Position numbers and translations under genes: made by a program. A stretch of DNA of 64,000 bases from positions 1 to 64,000 of the forward strand of contig JAVBJN010000025.1 in the NCBI GenBank assembly GCA_031546985.1, in the 5' to 3' direction. Shown one piece after another: positions 1 through 7,596 of the stretch. Source of the stretch: JAVBJN01 sp031546985 (GTDB lineage: Bacteria; Bacteroidota; Bacteroidia; Chitinophagales; Chitinophagaceae). The notes under the pieces were generated by a model. That model saw only the letters and a program-made list of their open reading frames with translations, was not told where the DNA came from and searched no databases. Numbering within the stretch: position 1 is the stretch's first letter; each line of letters opens with the position of its first letter.

Positions 1-1
1 C

Positions 2-502
2 AAGTATTACGAAGCCGGTATGGACGAGTATATTTCGAAACCCTTCCGTACCGAAGACCTGGTGCAAAAGCTGGCTGGGCTGAGCAATGGCCACGCAGGG
101 GTGCATAAACCACTGCCGCAGAGCAATAGGTCTACTGATGGGTTAAATATTATTATTCCCGAAATTGTGACCAATCTGTCGTTTTTGAGCAGTTTTACGG
201 GGGGCAATGAGGTGAAGAAGAAAAAATACATCGAAATGTTTTTGCAAAATGGTCCGGTTTTGCTGGAGCGTATAGATAATGGTATGGCTGTTAAGGATTA
301 TGAAGATGTAAAAGTGGCCGCACACTCGCTTAAACCGCAGTTGGGGTACATGGGCGTGAAAGAAGAAATCAGCCATATTTTCCTTATTGAGCAGAGCGCA
401 GGCGAAAAAGCACACCAGGAAAAGCTGCAACCACTCATCGCAAACCTTAAAAAAGTTTGTGATAAAGCATTTAGTGAGCTAAAAACTTTTATCAATAACT
501 AA
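2..502 (+). CDS. hybrid sensor histidine kinase, C-terminal end (receiver tail + Hpt domain), partial
   Basis: The frame is open from base 2, so the gene enters from the left edge and only about 166 residues are visible. The first residues are the end of a receiver domain: the 'SKPF' stretch carries the conserved lysine and is followed by the last helix. After a linker of about 35 residues comes an Hpt (histidine phosphotransfer) domain with the motif H-S-L-K about 108 residues into the visible part, the expected phosphorylated histidine. Such proteins pass phosphate from a kinase through receiver and Hpt to a separate response regulator. The receiver protein starting 31 bp downstream is the obvious candidate partner (inference). 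The kinase core lies outside the window. Confidence 0.85.
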   Translation, partial: KYYEAGMDEYISKPFRTEDLVQKLAGLSNGHAGVHKPLPQSNRSTDGLNIIIPEIVTNLSFLSSFTGGNEVKKKKYIEMFLQNGPVLLERIDNGMAVKDYEDVKVAAHSLKPQLGYMGVKEEISHIFLIEQSAGEKAHQEKLQPLIANLKKVCDKAFSELKTFINN

Positions 503-533
503 GTTTTTTTATATTTCGAAAAATTATCCCCCT

Positions 534-1061
534 ATGGCAGACGATAAGCGTTACATTTTCATTGTAGATGATGAGCCTATTCAGAATGAAATGCTGAAGG
601 ATTATTTAAGCGAGCGCTTTACCTACGACATTAAAGTGTTTGAAACCGGCGAAGCAGCAGTTGACCACCTGCACCTGAATCCGGAAATCATTATCCTGGA
701 TTACCACCTCAGTGGAAAGGAAAAAGCAGCGAAGAACGGATTGGAAATTCTCAAAACAATCAAGCAGCGCAGCCCCAATGTACAGGTTATTATACTCAGC
801 GGGCAGGACCGGATCGACGTAGCGGTAGATTCTATGCGCAACGGGGCTTACGACTATGTGGTAAAAGGCGAAACAGCTTTTTCCCGCACCGAAAACGTAA
901 TCAACAACATTAGTGAGCTGCATAAAATGCATACCATTAACGTAGCGCAGCGCAGAACCATTACTTTGCTGCTCATTGTACTGATAGTTATCATCATTCT
1001 GGCTATCCTGTACGGCATTTTTGGTCTTACTACACCAAGAGGAAGAGTACTTTTCTCTTAA
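534..1061 (+). CDS. response regulator receiver protein with C-terminal membrane helix
   Basis: 175 residues. Residues 5-130 form a receiver domain with the acidic pair D12/D13, phosphoacceptor D56 in 'ILDYH', S89 in the usual Thr/Ser position and K111. There is no DNA-binding or enzymatic output domain. Residues about 142-163 are a very hydrophobic stretch (Leu/Ile/Val) that looks like one transmembrane helix, leaving a tail of about 12 residues. It follows the Hpt-bearing kinase end by 31 bp, so the two are probably co-transcribed and may form one phosphorelay. A near-consensus -7 box (TATATTTC, 510-517) lies between them. A membrane-anchored stand-alone receiver is unusual. Confidence 0.85.
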   Translation: MADDKRYIFIVDDEPIQNEMLKDYLSERFTYDIKVFETGEAAVDHLHLNPEIIILDYHLSGKEKAAKNGLEILKTIKQRSPNVQVIILSGQDRIDVAVDSMRNGAYDYVVKGETAFSRTENVINNISELHKMHTINVAQRRTITLLLIVLIVIIILAILYGIFGLTTPRGRVLFS

Positions 1062-1103
1062 CCAAATGATTTTTTGCCTTGCTTGTGCAAGGTGTACATA
1101 TTG

Positions 1104-1140
1104 CAACAGCCCCGCCCGGACTTACGGGATGGGGCTGTTG
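1104..1140 (+). terminator. stem-loop after the receiver gene
   Basis: A 10-bp perfect inverted repeat (CAACAGCCCC / GGGGCTGTTG) closes a 17-base loop 43 bp after the stop codon. Only a weak T-rich stretch follows, so termination efficiency is uncertain. Confidence 0.6.
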
Positions 1141-1210
1141 TCGTTTGGTGCGAACACACCCAAAATAAAACAATTTGCCTGCAATGGGCGTATTACCTTT
1201 AAACCCAACT

Positions 1211-1711
1211 ATGAAATATATTTTAACAGCCGTATGCGCCTTGCTGCTTGCTCCGGCGCTGTATGCACAGGTAGACGTAGCTACAGAAGAAGGGATTGTT
1301 AAACCCGATTATTCCAGGAAAGCCGATGCGCAGCAGATTGAAAAAGCCAAACGGGCGGCTTTAACCTTCATCAATGCCTGCTCAAACGGGTATAATGTAG
1401 ATAGCTTTATGTCGGTATGTACGGTTCCTTTTGCGTTGGACAGGAAAGAAATCGTTTCGGACCGGGCTGTGCTCAGGCAGCGTTTTATAGAAATGGGTAA
1501 GGAAAAACATGGCGCATCCTTTAAGATCAAAAAAGTTGATATTTCTATAGCGTCCATCCAGCAGGAAATTTTATTGAATGTGATTCCAATAGACGTGTAT
1601 CTGTTCGAGTGTATGTTTGTAATAAAATCGGGCAAAAGGGAGTCTACAGAAGGCGCTGTTATTGCTGTGCAAATGACGCCGGAACCTAAGATTGTGGGTA
1701 TATCTGACTAA
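1211..1711 (+). CDS. exported protein of unknown function
   Basis: 166 residues from the ATG at 1211, chosen because it opens directly on a signal peptide (MKYILTAVC..., cleavage expected after 'ALYAQ'). An in-frame ATG 36 bp upstream would put a non-hydrophobic stretch in front of it. The mature part starts with a helix rich in K/A/Q and then alternates short strands and helices, with 'ALTFINACSNGYNVDSF' early. That layout is compatible with an NTF2-like small beta-barrel fold, but I do not recognise the family. The gene stands alone between two stem-loops. Confidence 0.75.
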   Translation: MKYILTAVCALLLAPALYAQVDVATEEGIVKPDYSRKADAQQIEKAKRAALTFINACSNGYNVDSFMSVCTVPFALDRKEIVSDRAVLRQRFIEMGKEKHGASFKIKKVDISIASIQQEILLNVIPIDVYLFECMFVIKSGKRESTEGAVIAVQMTPEPKIVGISD

Positions 1712-1732
1712 GAAGCAAACGTAAATCAAAAC

Positions 1733-1768
1733 AAAAGCCCCGCTCAGCATATACTGAGCGGGGCTTTT
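1733..1768. terminator. bidirectional terminator
   Basis: Symmetric hairpin: AAAAGCCCCGCTCAG pairs with CTGAGCGGGGCTTTT around a 6-base loop, with T runs on both strands. It sits between the convergent genes at 1211 and 1789 and serves both. Confidence 0.9.
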
Positions 1769-1788
1769 GATATAAAAGTCAGGGATTA

Positions 1789-2706
1789 TTAAACCGTAGC
1801 AGCGCTGGTCTTTTTCAGACGTTCGCTTACTACCAGTTCTTTAGAGCCCGGCGTGTATTTGTAGAAGCCTTCGCCGCTTTTCACGCCCTTGTGTCCGGCC
1901 TGAATCATGTTTACCAGCAATGGGCATGGTGCGTATTTAGGATTGCCAAAACCATCGTGCAGTACGCGCAGAATGCTCAGGCAGGTATCCAGACCAATAA
2001 AGTCGGCCAGTTGCAATGGGCCCATTGGGTGAGCCATGCCCAGTTTCATAATGGTATCGATCTCTTCTACACCCGCTACACCTTCATACAAAGTATAAAT
2101 GGCTTCGTTAATCATTGGCATCAGAATACGGTTGGCCACAAAACCAGGGTAGTCGTTGGCAGCGCAAGGCACTTTGCCCAGGGCTTTAGACAGTTCCAGG
2201 ATGGTAGCGGTTACCGATTCGGAAGTAGCGTAGCCATTAATCACCTCTACCAGTTTCATAACCGGTACGGGGTTCATAAAGTGCATGCCAATTACGTTTT
2301 GCGGACGGCTGGTAACCGAAGCAATTTTGGTAACAGAAATAGAAGAAGTATTGGTAGCCAGGATAGCGTGCGCCGGAGCGTGCTTGTCAATGTCCTGGAA
2401 AATTTTCAGTTTCAGGTCTACGTTTTCGGTAGCGGCTTCTACCACCAGGTCGGCATCCTTTACAGCGTCGGCCATGTTGGTATTGGTGCTTAGGTTGGCC
2501 ATGGCAGCAGTTTTATCGGCTTCTGTAAGCGCGCCTTTGCTGATCTGGCGATCCAGGTTTTTGCCAATGGTAGCTACTGCTTTGTCCAGTTGCTCCTGGT
2601 TAATGTCCATCAGTTGTACATTAAAACCAGCCTGGGCAAATACGTGTGCAATACCATTTCCCATTGTACCCGCACCAATTACGGTCACCTTTTTAATGCT
2701 ATTCAT
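1789..2706 (-). CDS. 3-hydroxybutyryl-CoA / 3-hydroxyacyl-CoA dehydrogenase
   Basis: 305 residues from the ATG at 2706 (MNSIKKVTV). Upstream in-frame codons add about 33 residues with no homology-like features and are rejected. The N-terminal Rossmann domain has GAGTMG at 11-16. E90, S121/S122 in 'TNTSS', H142 in 'HFMNPVP' and an asparagine in 'ANRILMP' match the catalytic set of short 3-hydroxyacyl-CoA dehydrogenases. The C-terminal half is the helical dimerisation domain. Length is typical of the monofunctional FadB/PaaH/Hbd-like family, which oxidises (S)-3-hydroxyacyl-CoA with NAD(P). The exact physiological substrate cannot be read from the sequence. Confidence 0.92.
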   Translation of the reverse strand: MNSIKKVTVIGAGTMGNGIAHVFAQAGFNVQLMDINQEQLDKAVATIGKNLDRQISKGALTEADKTAAMANLSTNTNMADAVKDADLVVEAATENVDLKLKIFQDIDKHAPAHAILATNTSSISVTKIASVTSRPQNVIGMHFMNPVPVMKLVEVINGYATSESVTATILELSKALGKVPCAANDYPGFVANRILMPMINEAIYTLYEGVAGVEEIDTIMKLGMAHPMGPLQLADFIGLDTCLSILRVLHDGFGNPKYAPCPLLVNMIQAGHKGVKSGEGFYKYTPGSKELVVSERLKKTSAATV

Positions 2707-2852
2707 TGTTTTTACGTTTGAGAATTTAACTTTACAGGATGTTGCGTTTCTGAAAAACGTCCGAATATAGAAAAGTTTTGACGGAATGAGAAAAGATGAA
2801 TGCATGGCATGCGTTTACCATTTTTAAAACATAAACATTCAGTATAGTAGAT

Positions 2853-3368
2853 ATGAGAATTTCAATAAAAGTATTGGCTGTCGCAACATTGCTGGCAGCT
2901 GGCTGCAACAGCGGCAAAAACGGACAATTGACAGGCAAATGGGAAATGGACAGTGTGGCCAACCCCAAACTGAAAGAATACCTGGCCGAGCAGTATCATT
3001 TTATCGATACCGTAACCCTGGCTTCTGCCGAAGGCAAATTCACCGCTCAGCAGCTCGATAGTGCCAAAATACAGATGCGCGCAGAGCTGGATAGCGTAGC
3101 TGCGGCCCAGCAAGCTTTTACCGCCAGCGGGTATTTTCATTTCCGTAAGGATGGTATAGCGCTCATTCAGCTCTCCAGCATGCAGCAGGATTCTGCCCAA
3201 TGGAAGGTAGATGAAGAGGGTTTTCTGGTGCTGGACGAGCAGTCGCTGAAGAACACCGGAGAGGTGCAAAGGGTCAAAATCGACGAGCTATCCGATAACC
3301 GGTTGATTCTTACAATGGATACCCACGGCGAGCAAGCCACCATTTATTTCCACAAGGCAAAAGAATAA
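2853..3368 (+). CDS. lipoprotein of unknown function
   Basis: 171 residues. Signal peptide with lipobox L-A-A-G-C at about 14-18, so probably lipid-anchored. The mature chain contains 'GKWEMDSV' near the start and 'DELSDNRLILTMD' near the end, a pattern like lipocalin/META-type small beta-barrel lipoproteins of Bacteroidota ('tGkWel...l...L.l'), but this is a weak resemblance. It is followed by pdhB after 52 bp, which has its own promoter box. Confidence 0.75.
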   Translation: MRISIKVLAVATLLAAGCNSGKNGQLTGKWEMDSVANPKLKEYLAEQYHFIDTVTLASAEGKFTAQQLDSAKIQMRAELDSVAAAQQAFTASGYFHFRKDGIALIQLSSMQQDSAQWKVDEEGFLVLDEQSLKNTGEVQRVKIDELSDNRLILTMDTHGEQATIYFHKAKE

Positions 3369-3391
3369 TGCGTCGGAATTATTTTTATTGA

Positions 3392-3399
3392 TATTTTTG
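3392..3399 (+). promoter_or_regulatory. -7 box upstream of pdhB
   Basis: TATTTTTG matches the Bacteroidota -7 consensus TAnnTTTG and lies 21 bp before the chosen ATG. No clear -33 TTTG is present at the expected distance. Confidence 0.6.
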
Positions 3400-3420
3400 C
3401 TACCCAAAATACACTACTAC

Positions 3421-4401
3421 ATGCGTCAGATTGCATTTAGACAGGCATTACGTGAGGCGCTTCAGGAAGAGATGCGCAGAGATGATAAGGTTTTCCTTAT
3501 GGGTGAAGAAGTGGCCGAATACAATGGTGCTTATAAAGTAAGCCAGGGAATGCTGGAAGAATTCGGAGAAAAACGTGTGATCGATACCCCTATTGCTGAA
3601 CTCGGGTTTGCTGCCATCAGTGTTGGTGCGGCATCAAACGGCCTGCGTCCGATAGTTGAATTTATGACCTGGAACTTTGCCGTTCTGCCACTGGATCAGA
3701 TCCTGAACCACGCCTCCAAAATGTTGGCGATGAGTGGCGGACAGTTCAGTTGCCCGATCGTTTTCCGTGGTCCTAACGGTTCTGCCGGTCAGTTGGGTGC
3801 GCAGCACTCGGTTGCATTCGAAAGCTGGTATGCCAATATTCCCGGTCTTAAAGTAATCAGCCCTTCCAATCCTTACGATGCAAAAGGTCTGCTGAAATCG
3901 GCTATCCGCGATAACGACCCTGTAATCTTTATGGAGTCGGAAGTAATGTATGGCGAAATGGGCGAAGTGCCTGAAGAAGAATACCTGATTCCGATTGGTA
4001 AAGCCGATATTAAACGTGCCGGTACTGATGTAACCCTGGTTTCTTACAACAAAACGATGAAAACCGTTCTGGCTGCCGCCGAAGAGCTGGCCAAAGAAGG
4101 GATCAGCGCCGAAGTGATTGACCTCCGTACCATCCGTCCGCTCGACTGGCACACCATTGTAGAGTCGGTTAAGAAAACCAACCGCCTGGTGATTGTAGAA
4201 GAGCAGTGGCCATTTGGTAGTGTAGGCGCAGAGATCGCTTACCGCATCCAGAAAGAAGCTTTCGATTACCTCGATGCTCCGGTACGCCGTTACGCCAGTG
4301 CCGATGCAAGCATGCACTACGCGCCAAACCTGGTAGCCGCTTACCTGCCCAACGTTGCAGGCACCGTTAAAATGGTGAAAGAAGTAATGTACAAGAAATA
4401 A
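3421..4401 (+). CDS. pdhB: pyruvate dehydrogenase E1 component, beta subunit
   Basis: 326 residues from the ATG at 3421 (MRQIAFRQA), the normal start for this family; an upstream in-frame extension runs through the -7 box. It has the transketolase-like pyrimidine-binding domain (MGEEVAEYNGAYKVS, then 'DTPIAELGFAA') in the first half and the transketolase C-terminal domain ('VIDLRTIRPLD', 'VIVEEQWPFG') in the second. With the alpha subunit it makes the thiamine-diphosphate E1 enzyme that decarboxylates pyruvate and acetylates lipoyl-E2. No alpha subunit gene is adjacent, so the subunits are encoded apart. Some branched-chain 2-oxoacid E1 beta proteins are similar; pyruvate is the most likely substrate. 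Confidence 0.92.
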   Translation: MRQIAFRQALREALQEEMRRDDKVFLMGEEVAEYNGAYKVSQGMLEEFGEKRVIDTPIAELGFAAISVGAASNGLRPIVEFMTWNFAVLPLDQILNHASKMLAMSGGQFSCPIVFRGPNGSAGQLGAQHSVAFESWYANIPGLKVISPSNPYDAKGLLKSAIRDNDPVIFMESEVMYGEMGEVPEEEYLIPIGKADIKRAGTDVTLVSYNKTMKTVLAAAEELAKEGISAEVIDLRTIRPLDWHTIVESVKKTNRLVIVEEQWPFGSVGAEIAYRIQKEAFDYLDAPVRRYASADASMHYAPNLVAAYLPNVAGTVKMVKEVMYKK

Positions 4402-4422
4402 GCTTTTGCTTTTAAATAGGTA

Positions 4423-4451
4423 AAGCCCTGCAGCAATGCAGGGCTTTTTTT
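4423..4451 (+). terminator. rho-independent terminator after pdhB
   Basis: AAGCCCTGCA / TGCAGGGCTT stem with a short loop, followed by a run of T, about 20 bp after the pdhB stop. Confidence 0.9.
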
Positions 4452-4453
4452 GT

Positions 4454-4476
4454 CACCTGGCAGGGCCTGTCAGGTG
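4454..4476. repeat. family B repeat, short partial copy
   Basis: Inverted repeat CACCTGGCAGG / CCTGTCAGGTG, the bare stem of the family B element described at 4525-4579. Confidence 0.6.
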
Positions 4477-4524
4477 TAAGTGTAGATGGTCTATGTTGTG
4501 TATACACTTGTAGTTTTTCTCTCA

Positions 4525-4579
4525 GAGACCTGCCAGGAGCTGCACCCCGCAGTGGTGGGCCTGGCACCTGGCAGGTCTC
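4525..4579. repeat. family B dispersed palindrome carrying the nested GC mini-hairpin
   Basis: Outer stem AGACCTGCCAGG / CCTGGCAGGTCT. The middle, 4543-4565, is a second smaller hairpin (core CCCCGCA...GGTGGGC) of the kind also nested in other repeat families. A near-identical composite lies at 61137-61190. Copies of the outer stem without the inner hairpin lie at 6630-6662 and 61028-61058. Confidence 0.85.
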
Positions 4580-4601
4580 GCGCCTTTTCACACCTCTCGC
4601 C

Positions 4602-4636
4602 AAAAAAAAAGTCCCACCCGAAGGCAGGACTTTTTT
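4602..4636. terminator. bidirectional terminator downstream of fabF
   Basis: A-run, GTCCCACC, tetraloop CGAA (TTCG on the minus strand), GGCAGGAC, T-run. Read on the minus strand it is a strong terminator about 40 bp after the fabF stop. Confidence 0.85.
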
Positions 4637-4677
4637 ATTGGTATTTCAGATCAGCGATCGTCAAATCAGCGATCAAA

Positions 4678-5922
4678 TTATGCTTTGTATTTCTTGAACA
4701 CCGAAGCCGCTACGTGGCCGCCAAAACCGAAGGTATTGCTCAGCGCGTAGTTTACTGTTTTGTGCTGCGCCTTACCCAGCGTGAAATTGAATTTATCGGC
4801 ATATTCCGGCTCTACATTCTCGGTGTTGATGGTAGGCGGCACCACATCATGCATGGTAGCCATAATGCAGGCAATGGCCTCTACAGCGCCCGCAGCGCCC
4901 AGTAAGTGCCCGGTCATAGATTTGGTAGCGCCCACATTGGCATTGGGGTTGGTGCCAAACACCCGTTGAATGGCAATGAGCTCGCTGATATCGCCCACAG
5001 GAGTAGAAGTAGCGTGGCAGTTAATGTAGTCAATGTCTTTGGCCTCAATACCTGCATCATCCAGCGCCTCCTGCATACCCAGCACCGCGCCTTCGCCCTC
5101 GGGGTGGGTACCCGTCAGGTGATATGCATCGGCAGCCATACCACCGCCTACCACTTCGGCAAGAATGGTTGCGCCACGTGCCATAGCATGGTCGTAGCTT
5201 TCGAGCACCAGCGCACCGGCGCCTTCGCCCATTACAAAGCCATCTCTTTTAACATCGAACGGGCGCGATGCATGCACCGCATCATCATTGTTGGTCGATA
5301 AAGCTTTGGAAGCATTAAAACCACCCACACCGCTTGCTACCACCGGCGCTTCGGAGCCACCGGTAATAATCATCTCTGCCTTACCCCAGCGGATGTAGTT
5401 AAACGCATCGATGATAGCCGTGTTAGAAGTAGCACAAGCCGATACGGTAGTAAAGTTTACGCCTCTTAAACCGTATTTGATAGAGATAACGCCCGAAGCA
5501 ATGTCTACAATCATTTTAGGAATAAAGTAGGGGTTAAAACGGGGCGTGCCATCACCTTTGGCAAACTCTTCTACTTGCTCCTGGAAGGTGGTGATACCGC
5601 CGTTGCCACTACCCCAGATCACGCCAATACGGTTGCGGTTCAGCTGCTCAAAATCAATACCTGCCTGGGCTACCGCTTCGGCCACCGCAATCAATGCGTA
5701 TTGTGTATACAGATCATACTTGCGGGCTTCGCTCTTTTCCATATAATCCTGCGGATTAAAGTTTTTGAGCTCGCAAGCGAACCTGGTTTTGAACTTCGAA
5801 GCATCGAACTTGGTAATGGGCCCTGCGCCGCTTACACCATCGGTGAGTGCGGTCCAGAAATCCTGCACGTTATTCCCAATAGGAGTTAATGCTCCCATAC
5901 CTGTAACTACTACCCGTTTCAT
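4678..5922 (-). CDS. fabF: 3-oxoacyl-[acyl-carrier-protein] synthase II
   Basis: 414 residues, the family's full length. Starts MKRVVVTGMGALTPIG, the standard FabF N-terminus. The active-site cysteine is C163 in 'TVSACATSN', and the two histidines are in 'NCHATSTPVGD' (near 304) and 'MTGHLLGAAG' (near 340). The enzyme elongates acyl-ACP with malonyl-ACP in fatty acid synthesis. The start codon follows the stop codon of the TetR gene with no gap, so the two are one operon transcribed from the promoter at 6492-6499. No acpP gene is next to it, unlike the usual acpP-fabF pair, so this may be a second FabF copy (inference). Confidence 0.95.
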   Translation of the reverse strand: MKRVVVTGMGALTPIGNNVQDFWTALTDGVSGAGPITKFDASKFKTRFACELKNFNPQDYMEKSEARKYDLYTQYALIAVAEAVAQAGIDFEQLNRNRIGVIWGSGNGGITTFQEQVEEFAKGDGTPRFNPYFIPKMIVDIASGVISIKYGLRGVNFTTVSACATSNTAIIDAFNYIRWGKAEMIITGGSEAPVVASGVGGFNASKALSTNNDDAVHASRPFDVKRDGFVMGEGAGALVLESYDHAMARGATILAEVVGGGMAADAYHLTGTHPEGEGAVLGMQEALDDAGIEAKDIDYINCHATSTPVGDISELIAIQRVFGTNPNANVGATKSMTGHLLGAAGAVEAIACIMATMHDVVPPTINTENVEPEYADKFNFTLGKAQHKTVNYALSNTFGFGGHVAASVFKKYKA

Positions 5923-6486
5923 TTACTTGGTTTTTATGCTTTTAATAATAGTGTCCTTAATCGTTTGGTAAGTATCTGCACCATGCAGTCTTGCCAGTTG
6001 TACCGATGCCATCATATTGGTAACCAGCACCAGCGCCTGTTGTGCAGGTGTGGCCGCAAAACTGAATACACCTTGCTTTTTTCCATCCTTGAGGATAGCG
6101 CCCACCCAGTGCAATACTTTGGTGGTAAAGGCTTTCAGCGCTTTGGCCACGGTATCGTCCAGCGTATTGAGGTCGGTACTTAGTGAGCCCACAATGCACA
6201 CCTGGCGGTGCGGGCAAAGGTCTTCGTAAATAGAAAAAAAGGCTTGCAACTGCTTGCCCGGTTCTTCATCTTGCACCTCTGCCATCAGCAGGTCCAGTTC
6301 TTCGGTTTGCGCGGCAATGATAGCCAGCGCCAGATCGGTTTTTGTAGGAAAGTGGTAATGGATAGATGCGGTTTTGATCCCCACCAATCTTGATATATCC
6401 TGGAAGCTAAACGCGTTAAAACCCTTCTCACGTACCATATCGGTAGCGAGGTATACAATGGTTTTACGGGTATTAGCGGCACTCAT
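5923..6486 (-). CDS. TetR family transcriptional regulator
   Basis: 187 residues. The N-terminal DNA-binding domain is clear: 'VREKGFNAFSFQDISRLVG' then 'TASIHYHFPTK', the TetR helix-turn-helix with the usual Y-H-F end. The C-terminal part is the ligand-binding/dimer domain and is less conserved. It is the first gene of an operon with fabF (0 bp apart). The start ATG at 6486 lies 5 bp after a perfect -7 box, and perfect inverted repeats adjoin that box upstream, so the protein very probably represses its own promoter and fabF. An acyl-CoA or related lipid ligand is plausible from the context but not shown. Confidence 0.92.
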   Translation of the reverse strand: MSAANTRKTIVYLATDMVREKGFNAFSFQDISRLVGIKTASIHYHFPTKTDLALAIIAAQTEELDLLMAEVQDEEPGKQLQAFFSIYEDLCPHRQVCIVGSLSTDLNTLDDTVAKALKAFTTKVLHWVGAILKDGKKQGVFSFAATPAQQALVLVTNMMASVQLARLHGADTYQTIKDTIIKSIKTK

Positions 6487-6491
6487 GGCTG

Positions 6492-6499
6492 CAAATATA
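6492..6499 (-). promoter_or_regulatory. -7 box of the tetR-fabF operon
   Basis: Minus strand TATATTTG, a perfect TAnnTTTG box. Only 5 bases separate it from the ATG, so the transcript would begin at or next to the start codon. Confidence 0.8.
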
Positions 6500-6519
6500 C
6501 TACCTATTGGTAGATAGGT
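6500..6519. promoter_or_regulatory. probable TetR operator (overlapping palindromes)
   Basis: Contains ACCTAT-N6-ATAGGT (6502-6519, perfect) overlapping CTACC-N4-GGTAG (6500-6513, perfect). It adjoins the -7 box in the promoter spacer, where a bound dimer would block RNA polymerase. The size and symmetry are normal for TetR-family operators. Confidence 0.75.
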
Positions 6520-6570
6520 GAAATTATTTTAGTCTTGAGTGATGAGTCGTAAGAAGTCAAAGGTAAAAAG

Positions 6571-6712
6571 GGGCTTCGACAGCGCTTGTCCCGCTCGTGC
6601 GGGGCTCAGCCACCGAAGACATAACGCTAGGACCTGACAGGAGCTCTGCGCCAGGCAGGGCTTGTAATGACTGGGGTATCCGCAATCCTTCAATCCGCAT
6701 ATCCGCAATCCT
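6571..6712. repeat. mosaic of dispersed repeats (families A, B, D)
   Basis: 6571-6613 is family A (reverse orientation) interrupted by the GC mini-hairpin at 6584-6606. 6630-6662 is a family B stem without the mini-hairpin. 6674-6712 is family D, with 'ATCCGCAAT' repeated. 6536-6570 resembles the 'gtgaatggtgaa' stretch at 53147-53172. There is no gene in 6520-6711. Confidence 0.75.
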
Positions 6713-7389
6713 CATTCATCATCCACCGTAATCAGTAGCGGACTGTTGAAGATGGCAGCAGGGGAGATTACCTCTTCTTCCAGCGGTATGTTGCTGCCGT
6801 AGCGCTCCTGCATTTTTTGTTGCACCGCGGCACTGCTCAGCTCAAAGTCTTTGAGGTGTTGCAGTGCACCCAATTTTAGGCCAGTGGTGCGTTCGTACAG
6901 TTTCCACACCAGTTCGGAGCAGTACAGTTTATCGTCGGTCCATTCAAAATACAGATCATAGTGTTTGCCTATCCAGCCATTGGCCAGGGTTTTCATACGG
7001 CCCAGTACTTCCTTATTCAATAGTTTGGGCGCGTTTTTGAGCCGTTTGGCCACATATTCGCCGTCTTTACCCCTTGCAATCCAGGTTCTCAGTGGTGTGT
7101 AGCGCACCGGTTCTACCGCTTCGAGTACCTGCATGGAGTCGCCTTTTTTCAATAGAATGCCGCAATGGCTGTAAGGTGAGTGCGTGGCTAGTTGTATAGC
7201 CTGGCTTTGGTCGGAGAGGGAGGTTTGAAACACAATATCACCTTCGTTGAGGTGGTAAGCCGGGCCTGTGAGCTGGTTTAAAACCCGTTCCTGCGGCTCA
7301 TGGTTAAAGAAGTAGCACTGCTGCACTACGTAAAAGCCGCCCACAATGAGCGCCAGCGCTAAGAGAATCTGGAAGAGGTATCTTTTCAT
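6712..7389 (-). CDS. YiiX/YebB-like NlpC/P60-type cysteine hydrolase
   Basis: 225 residues. One N-terminal transmembrane/signal-anchor helix (about 5-22). The remainder matches the permuted papain-like YiiX family: 'LNEGDIVFQTS', then the catalytic histidine H75 in 'PYSHCGIL', 'VLEAVEP', and the catalytic cysteine C157 in 'LYCSELV'. These enzymes act as amidases or peptidases in the envelope; the substrate is not defined by the sequence. It would face the periplasm. Divergent from the regulator at 7597. Confidence 0.85.
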   Translation of the reverse strand: MKRYLFQILLALALIVGGFYVVQQCYFFNHEPQERVLNQLTGPAYHLNEGDIVFQTSLSDQSQAIQLATHSPYSHCGILLKKGDSMQVLEAVEPVRYTPLRTWIARGKDGEYVAKRLKNAPKLLNKEVLGRMKTLANGWIGKHYDLYFEWTDDKLYCSELVWKLYERTTGLKLGALQHLKDFELSSAAVQQKMQERYGSNIPLEEEVISPAAIFNSPLLITVDDE

Positions 7390-7538
7390 AGGCTGCGTTT
7401 AAGGTTATACATGCCTTTTCAATATACGTAAAGCTGCTTACATTTCATGAGGTAAACATAGATTGCTGCTATATCTGTCCGTCGCAATTGTTTGCCCCTA
7501 TTAATGCTTTGTTAACCAATATATTCCATTTAATGCGC

Positions 7539-7546
7539 TAAGTTTG
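7539..7546 (+). promoter_or_regulatory. -7 box of the NtrC-like regulator gene
   Basis: TAAGTTTG matches TAnnTTTG, 50 bp before the ATG at 7597, inside a GCGC...GCGC inverted repeat. No -33 TTTG at the standard spacing. Confidence 0.6.
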
Positions 7547-7596
7547 CGCCATTTAAGGGGTTTTATTATATTCAACCTTTAAAGTAACATTCAAGC

